From: Aquatica leii
Taxonomy: Eukaryota > Arthropoda > Insecta > Coleoptera > Lampyridae
Length of the DNA: 64,000 bases
NCBI GenBank assembly: GCA_035610365.1
Contig: CM069439.1
Span: 22,271,533 to 22,335,532, forward strand
Direction: 5' to 3'
Positions 22,340 through 35,479 of this stretch are shown in pieces; position 1 is the stretch's first letter, and every line of letters starts with the position of its first letter. The notes below the pieces were generated by a model. It saw only the letters and a program-made list of their open reading frames with translations. It did no database searches and was not told the DNA's origin. The translations under genes and the position numbers were made by a program.

Positions 22340-25300
22340 ACTGATCTACAGGAACAAATGTTCTGCTAAAAAAATTGATCTTACACTACCACTAAAAATC
22401 GTTTTGACTGTAAAATCTATCGATTATTTACTCAAATTTTTAGAAGCTTTAGCAAAAGGCAAATATGCGTTAAAAGCTTTAGCAAGCGACTAAGCTAAAT
22501 TACTTCTAAAAACTTTTAAAATATACTCATTAATTACTAAATATTTAGCAGAAAACCACAGAATTCCACAATTAATAAGTTCAACAAGAGCGCAACTTCT
22601 AAGTCTTTCTAAGAAATTTGCACTCATCCACGAGCATGGAAAAAAATTAAGACAAATTACAAACACTTGTACATACAGCAACCAATGGAACGGTAAGCGT
22701 GAGCACAAAAAAATTACTTTTCTTTTGTAAAATTCAAACTTTCCGATAATAATAAAGGTATACATGTACAACATAGATACGATCATGCGTTATATTGTCA
22801 AATTTATACCCTACGCACAAAGCAAACAATATCTAAATGTCAGAAACATAGTTATATAGTAATTTTTGCTACAGAATTCCTTGGTGTATAAAATTCATAA
22901 ACACGTCACAATGTAAACACAAAGAAAAATAGAAAAACATGGTATACGTCAATTGTAATGAAAACCACCTTCCACCATTACGACAAAAAATTCTCTCAAG
23001 TGCAAGATCCTAACATAAATGGTTACATGCAAGTAACCTAATTATTGTGGAAATCTGTGCTTATACGCCTCGCTGCGTGATCAAGATTTGTAGTTGAATT
23101 AGGTTTAAAATTAATTTATCACCAATTTACATATTTTCTTCGTCAGCATATCAAACATAATTAAAAAATGTATTAATTCAATAAGAATCCTATTTTTTTT
23201 TTAATTTTTAAAACGGTTATTTTGTTAGTGCTATAGAAATAATATAACAAATCTCATCATCAACAATTTCGGTTTATAATAATAAAAGTAAATATTATCT
23301 TTAACGGTCAAATGATGACGATATTTAGATTTCTGCGGTATTAACCACGATTCTGCTTTAGTTTTTAACTAATTAATGTTAGAACTCATTTTTAACCAAT
23401 ATACAACCAGTAACAACTGTGGTGATGACAATTAATCTTATGCGACAAATTGCAATTTTTAGACAAGCAATTTAGTATTTTGTATATATATTGTTTATTT
23501 TAAGTTTACACACAAACCTAATCAATTTTTTTTTGTTGAAATAATGTTTTTCTTATGTCCTTAAGCACCTGATATTTTATATTATATTGAACTGTTAATA
23601 TTAAGATTCAAAATTAATTACTAATAGAAATGGTAATTTAGTTTTGTCTATAGAACGTTGAAATTAAAACGACGTTAATAATTAATATACTATAAATTAT
23701 GAAAATAATTTAATTAGTACTGAAAACACGTATTTATGATTTCCTACTTTTATGGTAAAAATATTTATTTATAATTATATAAAATTGAGTGCAATAATAG
23801 ATTTTAATTATTTACAACAATTTTAATTTGGTTTATTTAATATTACACAATTAAGAAATATAATCAAATTTTACCCTCTTCGTATTTTTAAACTTTTTTT
23901 ACAATTGCAATTAATAATGTTTTCGACGTTGAGTAAAATAAATGTAAAAATAGTACTAATGCATTTATGTTTGCGCTAATTCTTTATTGAGTAATAATTT
24001 AAATACACCATAACTACCTTAACCAAATAGCACAAAGCTTTGTAATGCATAAGGAGCTCGTACTCTATTAAATGCAATTAATTGCATCATATATGCTAAT
24101 AATCAATTTGCGTTCGTTACTCTGTTAACTGCATAAGCGGTGTTGATGATATTGCCACCAAATAATTTAAACCGCTTGTTTTGTTTACAGTTAGTTCTAT
24201 ATACAGAGTGTGTCTCGGCAACTGCTACACGTTTATGTAAAAGTGTTTATAATAAAACTGTAAAAATCAAAACTTTTTAAAATACTCTGTTTAATAAAAA
24301 TAAATAATAAATTAATCCAATTTTTAATTGTTTTAAAAATAACTCATTATTTTTTTTAACAATAATTGTTGAATTTTTAGGTTAGTATTCAATTTTTTAA
24401 AATACACACAAATTAAAACTGTTTTAGGTTTTAAACGTTCGTCACAATTAAACAAATTTTAATTAAATTAGCAGAATAATATAACAATAATTTTTTTGAA
24501 CAAATGTGATTGTTTAACTTTACTGTTAAGTATTAATAATTTTATTTAAAAAATCTTAAGCTTAGACAAACTAAACTTACAACAGTTTAAATTGTTTGTT
24601 ACAATCAAGAAATTATAATTAAATTATTACAAAAGAAAATAAATACATTGCTAACATTAAGAAAATGAAACAAAGCGTAATATTTACGCATTCTTTGATT
24701 GGCTACTCAAACAAAAAATAATAAAACATTAAAAGCTAATTATTTTTGAGTTGGTTTGCAAACAAATGCTATTGCTTAATTTTATTGCTAAACATTACTA
24801 ATTTTATTTAAAAAATCCTAAAATTTAAACAAACGAAAATTACAAAAACGATTAAATAAATTATAATTAAGTTAATACCAACAGAAATAAAAACATTAGA
24901 AAAATTAAACAAACACCTTTATATTTTTGGATTTATTACTCATAATTTTAAACTAAAACTAGGGATGACAAAATAATTAAAACTAATTTTTTTTAAATTA
25001 TTTTTCAAACAATCGTTTTTGCTTATTTTTATTGCTAAATATTAACTTTAATTTAAAAAATCTTAAAACTTAGGTAATCAAAATTACAAAATCAATTTAA
25101 ATTATGTGTTTAAGTACTGCAATATAAGTGCTAGCTAACGTTGCTTGCAAAACAATATACAGGGTGTACCTGAAATATGACTACAAACTCAAGACGTAGT
25201 TTCCTTGTGGGGTTAAATGAACATTTTTTCTTTAAAGATTTAGTCAAAAATCGTCTAGTTTTGAAATATTTGTAATTAAAGTTTTTAGGTCAGTTTTGAC

Positions 25301-25846
25301 TATCTAAACAAATGGAAATTGTTTGTTCATTATAACTATGCGGTAAATGATGGGTGTAACTGCTATAAAAAGCATGAAACGTATTGATGTCTTGTGTTAA
25401 TTATGTTTTCTTTTATTTTCCGTCATCTACAAAATCAATTGTTAATAAGACAATTAAAGCAGATAGTAATGTTTATTTTTTAGCTTTATTACTGACTAAC
25501 TTAACAAAATGTGCTTGGTGTACACGATCACGTTTATCTTTGGTTGTAACCAAAACAAGACTTCAGATAATTAAATGCAAAATTCAGCTTTCTTAAAACT
25601 GAGTTTGACAATCTGATTGATTTCTGTCTCAATTTTTTAACAAACGTCTTTAGTTGATGCTAAGTGATTTGTGTAAACATACTCATACTTCATAATATTT
25701 AATTTACATTCCCTTTATTATCTACAATAGTAATACTGTTTTAATGTATGATTAGTGTAATTATGACCTACACATCACACGTAGGTTGTAGGTTGAGCAA
25801 TATCCTAATAAACAATTGCTTTCAATAAACTTGATTTTGGCGTGTG
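22340..25846. other. Long AT-rich gene-free region
   Basis: About 3.5 kb without recognisable coding sequence or copies of the window's repeat families. Homopolymer-rich. It contains a perfect 16-bp palindrome at 24072-24087 and a terminus-like ATACAGGGTGT near 25157. It may be intergenic DNA or part of a long intron. Confidence 0.4.
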
Positions 25847-26225
25847 TGTAAGGACATATAGAAACTGGAGGTGTTCTTCCTACTTGCGAATGCCGTGGTC
25901 AAAAAAAGTTTGGGTGACTAACACGTATTAATTATAAACAAAAATTAACAAGACATATAGATAAATTATAGGTTTGTGATCGCACTTTAGTCTTAAGATA
26001 TTTACATGTACCGTTTAGTACGAGCTAGTGATCCCCTGAAATGCTAGTAGACTAATAGTGCTAGTCACAACGTATGATCAAAGGATGCCTGTTGTTGCGG
26101 ATGGACAGGTCTTTCTTGTGGTTCCGCTAGCGGACCGTCCGAAGGCCGGTGTGGGCAAGAGTGATTAAGTATTTTTAAACTAGCCTGCGTTATGTGTATG
26201 TTGTGTTGCGTACTTTCGTGTTACA
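25847..26225 (-). repeat. Element F 3' LTR
   Basis: Matches 30455-30851. Clear shared stretches include TGGGTGACTAACACGTATT, AACAAGACATATAGATAAATT, GTCACAACGTATGAT and TTGCGTTATGTGT, and the end GTTACA. The first 65 bp align only weakly. Confidence 0.75.
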
Positions 26226-26821
26226 AACTCTTGCTCTAAACCTAATAGGCGTTCCTACGTAAGATTTAGAAAATTTTATAGCTTCGGAGGTTTTCCCCTT
26301 TTTCTAATTGCAAAGATTGCTTTTGGCACATTGTCTTTGATTTCTTTGTATAGCGGTAACATAAATAGATGGTTATTCCCTAGTGGTGTAGTTGGAGCGT
26401 CGCTACTTGGTAAGTGGTAGGTGATGTCTGAGTTAATACTCGGTAAGGTCTATCTCGGCGTGGTTTTAGTTTTGCCGATGTCTGCTTAACGGCGTTGCTA
26501 AGTGGGTGCGTAATAATTGATACTAGGTCACCTAGTTGGAATGCAGGGGTGTCCGGTCTTTCCTAATCTGCAATTTTGTTGGCACGATCTTGTGCCTATT
26601 TGATCTTTTTTTTTGTTTTTTTTTAATGGTGTTGGTTATTATTAGAAGCTACGGGTTGATTGTAGGTATTAAAAAATTACTTTCTATAATTGCTTTTTGG
26701 TCACGCGTCACGTCATCTAAGTTTCTTTCCAAAGATTAAGTTTGCCGCTGTATATCCTGTTCTTTGGCATGCTGACGAGTTTAGAGCAAACCTGATAGCT
26801 GGTAGCTTGTCTAGCCAGTGG

Positions 26822-27470
26822 TCATGTGTAAGTTGTACTAGTATGACTAGTTGGGTTTTGAGACCTCTGTTTTTGTTCTACTGGATTCGCTTGTAGGTGA
26901 CATACTAATGTGATGCTCTGCTGGATGTTTATGCAATAGACGACGTGTTGCATTACACCGCTTACAAACTGTGTAGCGTTGTTGCTGCAAGTTTGACGTG
27001 GCGTGCTATATCTCAAAATTACTTCACTAATTAAGGTGCGAACACATGTCTTAGCGCCTGTAGTACTGGCAATTATACCCATTTCGACATTATATCTTCT
27101 TTGATGAAGATCTTTTTTTAGCCATTAGGCCCTTCCGGTAAAAGCCCAAACAAGTCGATTGCAAATATCTGGACTCGTGGGGCTGGTGCTGATGTTTGTA
27201 TTAGATTTGCTGGATTTTAGTCGTTAGCTTTGAATCTTTGGCACTCTATGCAGTGTTTGACCAGGTCGGCAATATTTATCCTCGTGCTCAACCAGTAGTA
27301 TCGAGTAGCTATACGCTAGAATGTTTGGTCTTTTTTGTAGTGACCGGCCGTCGGGGAGTCATGGTACTTTTTTATGATGGTTTTGCATTTCTAAGTTAAA
27401 ACCAGTTGCTGCGATGTTGACTTCGAGAACGTACCGGAATAAGATACCTCTTAATTTAAAGTATTCTTAG
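26822..27470 (-). pseudogene. Integrase remnant of element F
   Basis: Zinc-binding domain: around 27240-27370 the minus strand reads HDSPTAGHYKK, then RYYWLSTRINIADLVKHC and CQRF, the His-His-Cys-Cys pattern of Ty3-type integrases. Core: 26822-27082 contains TPRQTCSNNATQFVSG, in which the second catalytic Asp of the usual SDNGTQF has become Asn, then CHLQANPVE, where the family has YHPQANPVER. Several frame breaks separate the two parts. Integrase would insert the cDNA copy; this one cannot. Confidence 0.8.
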
Positions 27471-27479
27471 TTTGTTCAT

Positions 27480-28170
27480 CGAAATAAGTCTGTTGATACA
27501 AAGTCTGGTTGTTCGAAATATTGATGGATTTTTTGTAGCTCTGGATCTTGGATTTGTCCGTTTCGAAAATCTAGACCAAATCTTGTAGGAATGTCAATGG
27601 ATACCATACACGCAAGACATTCTTCGTTTTTTTCGTGTGGGCAAAGTGATTGTGATAATTCCTCCGCTACCCCGTTCATTTTCCCTAGAGTATACGTGTA
27701 CGTTATCTCATAGAATTGAAGTGCTAGTGCCCAACGGGCGTGCTTTCCCGTTGGCGACTTCAGCGTTAGGAGCTACTTCAGTGATTGCTCGTCTGTCATT
27801 AAATGTACGGATTTTTTTTCTAGGTAATCTATTAACTTGTTTATAGCTCAAATAATTGCAAGAGTTTTTTATTTTGTTGTTGAGTAGTTTTTCTCTGGTG
27901 ATAGCAAGAGTTTGTTTACATATTCTAGAAGCGTTTAATCTGTTCTTTCTTTTTAGGAGAGTACGGCGCCAAGGTTGTAACTGTTGGCATCCGTTCTTAG
28001 CGTAAAAGACATGGACATATCTGTTTGACGCAAAATAGGCGCAGACTTAAATAACGTCGTTAGCTGGTAAAATTCCGCTATCTGGCCTGGGCCTAAAAAC
28101 CATGTTGCGTTTTTCTTTAACAAGTTTGACAGTGATCTTGCGATCTCGGCAAACTTTGCAAGTAGGACAT
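27480..28170 (-). pseudogene. RNase H and connection region of element F
   Basis: Near 28000-28110 the minus strand shows WFLGPGQIAEFYQL followed by SAPILRQTDMSMSFTLRTDA and LGAVLS, the start of a Ty3-type RNase H (family pattern LRTDAS..GLGAVL). The segment 27476-27679 ends with DPELQKIHQYF, typical of the linker between RNase H and integrase. Frames shift between segments. Confidence 0.7.
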
Positions 28171-28173
28171 TAA

Positions 28174-29290
28174 CTACTTGATTTTTCTTAGTTTTGGTAA
28201 CCGGGTGATGGCTATTGTTTTTTCTGGGTCTACTTCGATGTTTTCCAAGTTTATATATTGCCCCAAGTAGTTGACCTGTTTGTAGCCGAAGATGCGTTTA
28301 CTTCTTCTTACGTGCAGTTCGTATTTTTGTTGTTGCCGTAATACCACTTGTAGGTCATTCACATGGTCTTCACTGAATTTCGACATCCAGATGCGGTCAT
28401 TGAAGTAGGCCAGTAAGGTAATTTGTGAGATGCTAGTGTGAAAGCGGTTTATCAGCCGTTGGAAAGACGCCGATGCGTTGCGGAGTACGAAAAGCATCTT
28501 GCGGAATCAAAACAGTCCAAACAAAGTAAAGAACGCAGTATTATCTCTGTCACACTTGCGCACTAAGATTTGCCAGTGCCCTGATTGAAAGTTTAAGGTT
28601 TAGATGACAATGGCTCATTTGTTCTTTCTAGACTGTATTGGCTGCAAAGTTTTTTTCCACAGAATTTATCTCAATTATTATTACGTTTTTTATATTCGTT
28701 ACTTTGATGACGATGATTATTGTATTCAATCTAAATTTGTTTGCGTAATCGATACTATTAAGTGTTCATATAACTATTTTATCATGTTTTGTAGCTGCTA
28801 ATTGTTATTCTTTGAAAGGTGTCTACAAAAAAGATTAGAAAATCGGTTAAAACTTTTTAACTAGACTTGCTAATTAAGATTACACAAATTTTTCATAAGA
28901 TTGTAAATTTAAAACGGCGTTTCAGTTTTTAATTTATTAGGTGCCAGCACACCAATGGATCGCGCGTTGGTCCTTTAATTGAAATACGGAAGAAAATACC
29001 AGAGTTAAATGCAAATCTGCACCACAAACTTTGTGTTATGTCTTAAAGAGTTAGTAGGAATACATTGTACTAGATCAGTTTCTGAAACGAGATCTGGTAA
29101 ACTAGTTCATAGAATAGAACTAAAGTTCCTATCACTAGTGTCGAATAGGTCAGTTTTTCTGGAGAGTAGGTAACAATTGCGGGTGGTTATCTGGTTTAGC
29201 TTTTGGTAGTTCACGCACACGCGCACTTGATTGTCCGGTTTTAGCACCATCATTACTTACAGTGAATCGCACTATTCAATAATATTTAGT
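28174..29290 (-). pseudogene. Reverse transcriptase remnant of element F, with internal insertion
   Basis: The upstream RT motif MVLKPDNQVRVCVNYQKLN is read at about 29180-29250. The downstream half (28174-28497) has LRNASASFQRLI, LLAYFNDRIW at the catalytic site (family YLDD, here YFND at 28396-28407, first Asp lost) and YLGQYINLENIEVDPEKT. A FQSGHWQI block (family DLxSGYxQI) lies near 28580. Between KLN (29180) and this block there are about 600 bp where some 75 are expected; AT-rich DNA at 28620-29060 is probably an insertion. Confidence 0.8.
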
Positions 29291-29399
29291 TTTATCATCT
29301 TGTTTACTTCTTTTCGTAGCACTATCTTCTTTTTCTCCGCCAAACGGTATGGAGCTGTGGCTACCGACGGGTTATTACCAGTTTCGATACTGTGTTAAC

Positions 29400-30240
29400 C
29401 GTAACGCGTTGTTTTCTGCGTTCTGCTCTGGTAAAAACACGTTTGAAAATGCTTGTTTTCTATGAAGTTTTTTCTTTAAGAACTACGTTGATTCTCGTTT
29501 TGTGGTCGATCCTGACCGTCTACAAAGATGAGATTAATTTTATGCGGCGTGAACTGAGATTCTTGTTGTTTCAGTGTTTTATGGAGTGCACCCCCCATTG
29601 TTTCACCGACGTTGATGTGTACAATGAAACACTGTCGTCTGCGCCTCTAATTTGGTAGCAAATTCTTCTTCTCGGCTAGGTAGAAAGTAAGCTGTGCCAA
29701 TGCTGCCTGGTTGTCGTTGCATTTTGGGCGTTGACTTCTGATGACCACCAGAGTTTTGCAACCAAAGCAACCAAGTGGTGTGTTGGCGGTTATTGTAGGC
29801 GCAGAGGCTGCTTCTTGTCTTTTCTATTTTCTGCATTTGTTGACCATGTGGCCTAGGTTTTTACAAAAATTGCATTCATTGGGTGTTATTTAGCTTTGTT
29901 CGTGTTGATTTGGATGTCAGTGTTGTCAGCTCTTCTTCAAATCTGCGTAACTCCATTATTAGGGTTTCGTATGAATTGAACTGTGTTCTCGCGCGTTTTT
30001 TTAACGCGGCGGCAGAATAGACAGTATATTGTACCTAGTTGTAGCGGTTTTAGCCTACGACAATCTTCCGGAAGTTCTGTTCGTTTATCGCATATTAAGG
30101 ATTTTGTTGGTGTGGAGTTTACTTATATGTTCGCAGTTTTTGTAGATTTGGACTGCGTTTGTAAACGCAAGCAAGTCAACTTCTTCCTGGTACCTGGCAG
30201 TGCACGTTGAGAAGAAACCGGTTACTAGACTTCTGATGCT
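29400..30240 (-). pseudogene. Gag zinc knuckle and protease region of element F
   Basis: A CCHC knuckle is encoded on the minus strand at 29833-29874: CNFCKNLGHMVNKC, exactly C-x2-C-x4-H-x4-C, which binds genomic RNA in gag. Upstream, at 29900-30230, are fragments such as ETLIMELRRFEEELTTL consistent with gag. Downstream, near 29520-29620, fragments such as GETMGG and INLIFVDGQDRKTRINVVL lie where the protease should be, but no DSG or DTG active site is legible. Confidence 0.65.
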
Positions 30241-30426
30241 GACTAAGAGATGGTTTCACTGCTCTATGCTAAATGAGTTGTCCTGACGCTATTGTCGTCA
30301 TAACAGTTACTGGCATCTCCTGTGTTGTCTTCCACTACTACACGCAAGTGATTGGTTGATGATTCGTGGTGGTGTTTTTTTTTTTCAATCGGCTTCATTG
30401 CTTTCGTGCGGTTTCCCGGCTTCTGA

Positions 30427-30437
30427 GTTGGGCGCCA
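30427..30437 (-). promoter_or_regulatory. Primer-binding site of element F
   Basis: Minus strand TGGCGCCCAAC, complementary to the 3' end of tRNA-Lys, the primer used by gypsy-type elements. It fixes the orientation of element F and marks the inner limit of its 5' LTR. Confidence 0.75.
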
Positions 30438-30454
30438 CTTATCGCGGGTTAATT

Positions 30455-30851
30455 TGTGACAAAACGGTATTTTTGGAGTTAGTTAATACACAATAAAAAC
30501 GTATGTAGTTTGGGTGACTAACACGTATTTATTATCAATAACAAATAACAAGACATATAGATAAATTATAGGCTTGTAATCGCGTTTTAGTGCGATATTT
30601 ACATGTATCGTGTAGAACACGGTAGTGATCCCCAAAGATGCTACTAAGCTAATAGTGTTGGTCACAACGTATGATTAAAGAATGCTTGTTGTTGTGGATA
30701 GACAGGTCTTTATTGAAGTTCTGTTAGTAGACCTCTTATGAGTTACAACCGAGCGGCGGTGCTCTCTCTTGACGGTGCGGGAAAAATCGGTTAAATATTT
30801 TTAAACTATCTTGCGTTATGTGTGTGTTGTGTTGCCTAGTTTTGCGTTACA
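30455..30851 (-). repeat. Element F 5' LTR
   Basis: About 397 bp from TGTGAC to GTTACA. The left boundary is chosen as the first TG after the primer site and could lie up to 15 bp further left. Confidence 0.7.
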
Positions 30852-30920
30852 CATGTTAATTAACCTGATACTTTGTTACGAGAAAATCACATTCCTTGAG
30901 TTGGACTGCCAAGAATAAAT

Positions 30921-32035
30921 TGTTACGCTGGTTTTCTTGTAACAAAACAAAGCAACGGCTAGCACAGCTTCTTCGGGGAGAGATCTCAGGCTTTTTTATA
31001 TGAAATTATAACGTTAATCTAAAAAAAAAGTGCTAAGACGATGAAAGATTAAGTTAGGTAGATACCATCTAACTCTACTCGTAGCTGAAAAAAAATAAAT
31101 AACACCACAGAAGTAATAACACAGAATATATATGTATATTTATTTTATCACAGAAGATGAAGAAAGTATATAAATGTAAGTTTTTGCCAATATTTATACG
31201 TGAGTCGAATGAATTATAAGTTGCGTCGAATAGTGAGCAACACACCGTACAACAAGCTGACCCTGTCGGTCTAAACTTTTACATAAACATAATGGTCTAA
31301 ATTTATATTTGCAAATCTTAAAAATTGTAGTCAGATAAACAATTTAAGCCTTTGAAACTTAACGCGCACTGCTTATGAGTTCGTGAAGCACAAAAATATT
31401 ATTAATTGTGTTAACTTAACATGCACGTACGGTCATAAACGACATGACCACCGAAGTAATTGAAATAGTAATACTCACAGTTAGGTTTTATCCAGTAGGA
31501 CATTAGCTAATTTCCGTACTTGAGTTACCTAAAAAGTAATATTAAACCCAATCAAAACGACCATATACATGTTAACACAAGTAAAAGGTCTCTTAGCATC
31601 CAATCATTTAAGAACGCAAATGCGTAAATTTCCCCAGTGTTTGTCGTAGTTAGTCTTCGAAAGAGGAATAATCCTGCAGGTTTCCAACCCTTGACGGTGT
31701 TATCAATAATGTGACGTCATGGAAGTTTTCCAACGAGGCCACCTGCTAGTTATCTTCGCTAATAACGGTAAACATTTGGTGGGTACCAATATCCGCTACA
31801 GACAATTAGCGGAGTCAATTTCAAGCACCAATAAAGAAAAATGTATACCACTCACCCCGTTTCAACTTTACAAATGTAATTGCATATTATGATATTAGCG
31901 TGAAACAATCTAAAGGTGAAGGTTAACCCGGGCGTAAAAGTACACAACTCGTAGATAGTCTTGCAGGAAGTGAAGCAAAAGTGCTGTCTAAAATTTGACA
32001 ATCGCGGGGAAAGAGTAGGGGAATTCTCCTGACAA
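30921..32035. repeat. Family B LTR-like repeat, copy 2 (uninterrupted)
   Basis: Starts TGTTACGCTGG and matches 1575-2184 and 8866-9320 as described for copy 1. It has no ORF. A 4-bp AAAT precedes it, but the right end near TGACA (32030-32034) is followed by AATT, so the target duplication is not proven. Probably a solo LTR. Confidence 0.6.
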
Positions 32036-32059
32036 ATTTCATACTTGAAGAGAAATTTT

Positions 32060-35000
32060 CATACTCACGAATTGAACTACTAATTTTCAACATAACAACT
32101 TTAATATTTATCGTGCCCTCGCATCAGTTAGCGATTTTTTAGTAAACTATTTTTAGTTTTAAGATAAACACAATAAAATTGTTAAAAAATTATAAACAAA
32201 TTAAATTGACAATTAAGTTTTGACTTTTCTATATATTTAAGATTAAATTTTGCAGTATTTTTTTTATAAAATCCTACTAAATCTTTAATTTTAAAGTTTA
32301 GCTAAAAACAGTTTTAAATTAGAAATGTAGTTATAAGTTTATTTGTTTTTATTTTACTGTTACCAAAATGTTAATTACTACTTTCGTCCTTTTTAACATT
32401 AACATAATTTTGATCAAATATATTTTTTTTTGTTACTGTAAATATACTACTGAAAGATAAACATAAAAATTTTAAATTTAATCAATACAGTAATTTTTAG
32501 AATACCTTTAACACTATGACTAAATAATGCTCATTAGATGTGCCAATTTTATCTCTATGTATATAATGCACGTTTACCTATGCTATTATATGTTACCGTC
32601 GATAAAGTGCACGAGGTTGTTACGGGTAGTTACGAACTTAATCTGAAAATAGTCAACTCGCTTTAACCACATTCTTAATTTTTTTTAGAACAACTTGGTT
32701 TAAAAACTATATTTTACAGAACGTATTAAGGTTTTGTTTTTGTGCTACAAAATCAATATTATTTACATGTGACTTGTAGTAAAAAATTGCATAACTCAGT
32801 TTAATGAAAAGATTAATTAAAAATTAGCGGTGTTTTAGTTGTAGCTTGGTTTCCTATGTAGTATTTTATTTTATTAAAATAAACTTATACTTACAGATTG
32901 AATGATGATATTCAAAATTCTTAAAATGTCAATGTTATGTCACATTTAAAAAGAATAACAGTATAACTTAAAATACGTGCACAAAAAACAAAACAGTGTC
33001 GCAACAGCCGTTTTATAAAATCTACACAGTGACAACTTTTTCAAACAAAATTGAATTTACTGTAAAATCTTAATAAAACAGTAACTGAATTTTTTTAAAA
33101 TAGATTTTTGTATGCAATAATTTAACTTGTTTATTTTAATTTATTTTTTACATGTTTTTAATGTCAATAAGACAAACCCAATTAAGTTTTTATATTTTTT
33201 TAAAAATTATTTTATGTAACAACTTCTATTTTCAAAGTTCACCGCGCACAGGTTGTGCAATTGTAATTCGAGTTAGTATTCTTTTTAAAAATATTTCTTT
33301 AAAAATCAAAGTCTATTTGACATTATTGATACAATATTAATTCACTTGTAAATTTTGATATATGTCACGCAGTAGACGTTTTTTTAGATTAACATTTTTC
33401 CTAGCTGGTTTGACGAGAAAAATAACTGTTTTCAATTGTACTTGTTTGCTAATCTCTACTATAATGCCTAATTATAATTCTATACGAAAAAAAATTCACT
33501 ACTGTTCCTTTGCAGTGTAATAGCACGCATACTTATAACACTAGAAATTTTAAAAATTACGCTTGCCAAACACAATTCTCATTATCCTATTAATTTCGCA
33601 AGTTAAGTAGTAATTACAAAAATCACTTTCTCGCTATTGTTCCCTAAGCTTAAGTTGTTTGGTCGCTCGGTATATTTCAAACTAAATTTAAATAACCAAA
33701 CATGTTTTAGGTAGATTTTTTGTCCTTTCTGCATTTTATAAAGGCACGCTGATATATGTTTTAAAGGTAGAAGGAATGCAGTTATTCCAGAATCTACATC
33801 TTTAAATTTTTATTGCGCGATACTACTCCAAATACATTTTTGCATATTCTTTGCTTTATCTTTTTTTTTTTTTAAATGTCTGCTAACTATAACATAATTT
33901 ACATTTAACTTCCACCTTCATTGACATTTATTTTGAGTGGTTTTTAAAGCCTGGGCATTTTTCGTACGACTTTACTTCTAATCAAGCTCAGCTAATCTAG
34001 AAGACGAAGAAAAAAGATTGTAGTAAACTTAAACATTTTTAGTTGCTCAAAAGTTATTTCTAGGACTAACTACTCAAAAACAATTTATTAAGATTTAGCT
34101 TTTGGCTTTCACTGTTCAGTCCATTGTTTTTGATACATTCAGAAGGCGCAAGTCAGGTTAGAGAAAAATAATATCAAAAATTCTCTTTTATCTGACAAGG
34201 TTTTGATAAAATGTTGCGTTATTTTTTGATTACCTTTTAAAAATATGTGGGAAAAAGTTTTTTTAATTTTCAGATAATTTGTTTAGTCTTCTAGTGTTTG
34301 CTGATAATATCGCTTATATAACTATCTTAAAAAAAGTTGTTTCTGAACTTTAAATGTGTAAGGCAATTAGTCTGACAGCAAAAAATGTGGCTTTTAAGTT
34401 TGTGTTTTTAACCTATTTTTTCTGTTGGTAGTATTTCTCAGCGATTTTTATTTGCCATAGACTTCGGAAATCACCCGGTTATATCTTTACTTATTAAAAT
34501 AGTTTTTCCGTATGAGACTTTGAGAATCATGTCTCTCACTATGTTAATTTTTTTGTTAGTTTTTGGATTCTTACTGTGCTACGTATATTACAAAGAAGTA
34601 TTATGGGGAAAAATTTTCTTTACGCTATAGCTTTGTTTCAACCTCTTATTGTGAAACCTAGTTTTCACTTCCATCAGACTTTTCAGAAACTCTACCATTG
34701 CTCTTTCGCTGTCGTTACAGTAATCGTTTCTAAGCATGAATAAGAGCGTATTGTTACATGGCCCATTCTTATTCTAGACTAATTTTTCTGTAGTATGAAA
34801 ACTGGTAAACCTGGAAGCGTCTCTACTAGCAGTCGTCTCAAATAATATTGGAAACGTTAATCATTTTTCGCGCAGTTAATGTAGTACCAACATTTTTGTT
34901 AGCGAAATAACATTTTTAACCCCATTTGATAATCATAGGGGGCCGCATTGTAAACAGAGTATTAAATGATATGAAACTAAAATTTTATTGGTTGGCTTTT

Positions 35001-35470
35001 ATCTCTAAGAGAAATTACCTATGAATCGTGTATCATAATTACAAAACATTTAAAAACTAAAAACATACATATGAATAATTTCGTTATCATGATTTTTGAT
35101 AAGTTTTTGTGTAACATGAACATGCTTGTCGGGACAAATATGATGCACGTGCTTATCTTATCTACTAAATATGCGATATGTTTTGAAAAGATAAAGGTGG
35201 CGATTTGGGTGAAAAAATGTTTTAACAAATCTATTTAGAAATTATCTAAGAATGTACTTTTACCCCAAATGTATTAGTTTTTTAATTTTTTTTTAAATCG
35301 CTCAATTAGAAAAAGTAGCCTTAAGAAACTAAAACGTATCGTACGCTACTGTAAGTCTGTTTACGGCACAAGAGGCGGGATTTTACATATTGCGTTATAC
35401 TTATAGTTGGTTTAACTAAATAATTGTCAGTTTCTTGCACTGACTGAGTCTATGGACAAAGGACAAATTT
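32060..35470. other. AT-rich gene-free region
   Basis: About 3.4 kb with no coding sequence I can assign and no copies of the window's repeats. Short AT-rich ORFs such as 33152-33340 and 35019-35228 show no motif. A minus-strand stretch near 34640-34720 could be an old retroelement scrap but is too short to name. Confidence 0.4.
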
Positions 35471-35479
35471 TAGTAAATG

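Larger units (their letters stand above)
25847..30851 (-). mobile_element. Decayed Ty3/gypsy LTR retrotransposon (element F)
   Basis: Two diverged direct repeats bracket a minus-strand gag-pol remnant in the order gag, protease region, RT, RNase H, integrase. The strongly matching LTR part starts TGGGTGACTAACACG (25911 and 30511) and ends GTTACA (26225 and 30851). A primer site, TGGCGCCCAAC (tRNA-Lys type), lies at 30427-30437 on the minus strand, so the right LTR probably begins just to its right, at a TGTGAC near 30455. The left LTR start near 25847 is by weak alignment. LTR divergence is high, and coding is broken throughout, so the copy is old. I found no convincing target duplication. 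Confidence 0.82.

Noticed and set aside
22198..22341. 8-bp target duplication around the hAT MITE
   Set aside because: Flanking 8-mers (GGTACTAT and ATCTACAG) do not match.
25139..25200. ATACAGGGTGT block as the end of a mobile element
   Set aside because: Looks like a common insect repeat terminus, but no partner end or coding sequence was found nearby.
30917..32038. 4-bp target duplication for family B copy 2 (AAAT and AATT)
   Set aside because: The match is imperfect and the right end is not fixed, so no duplication is claimed.
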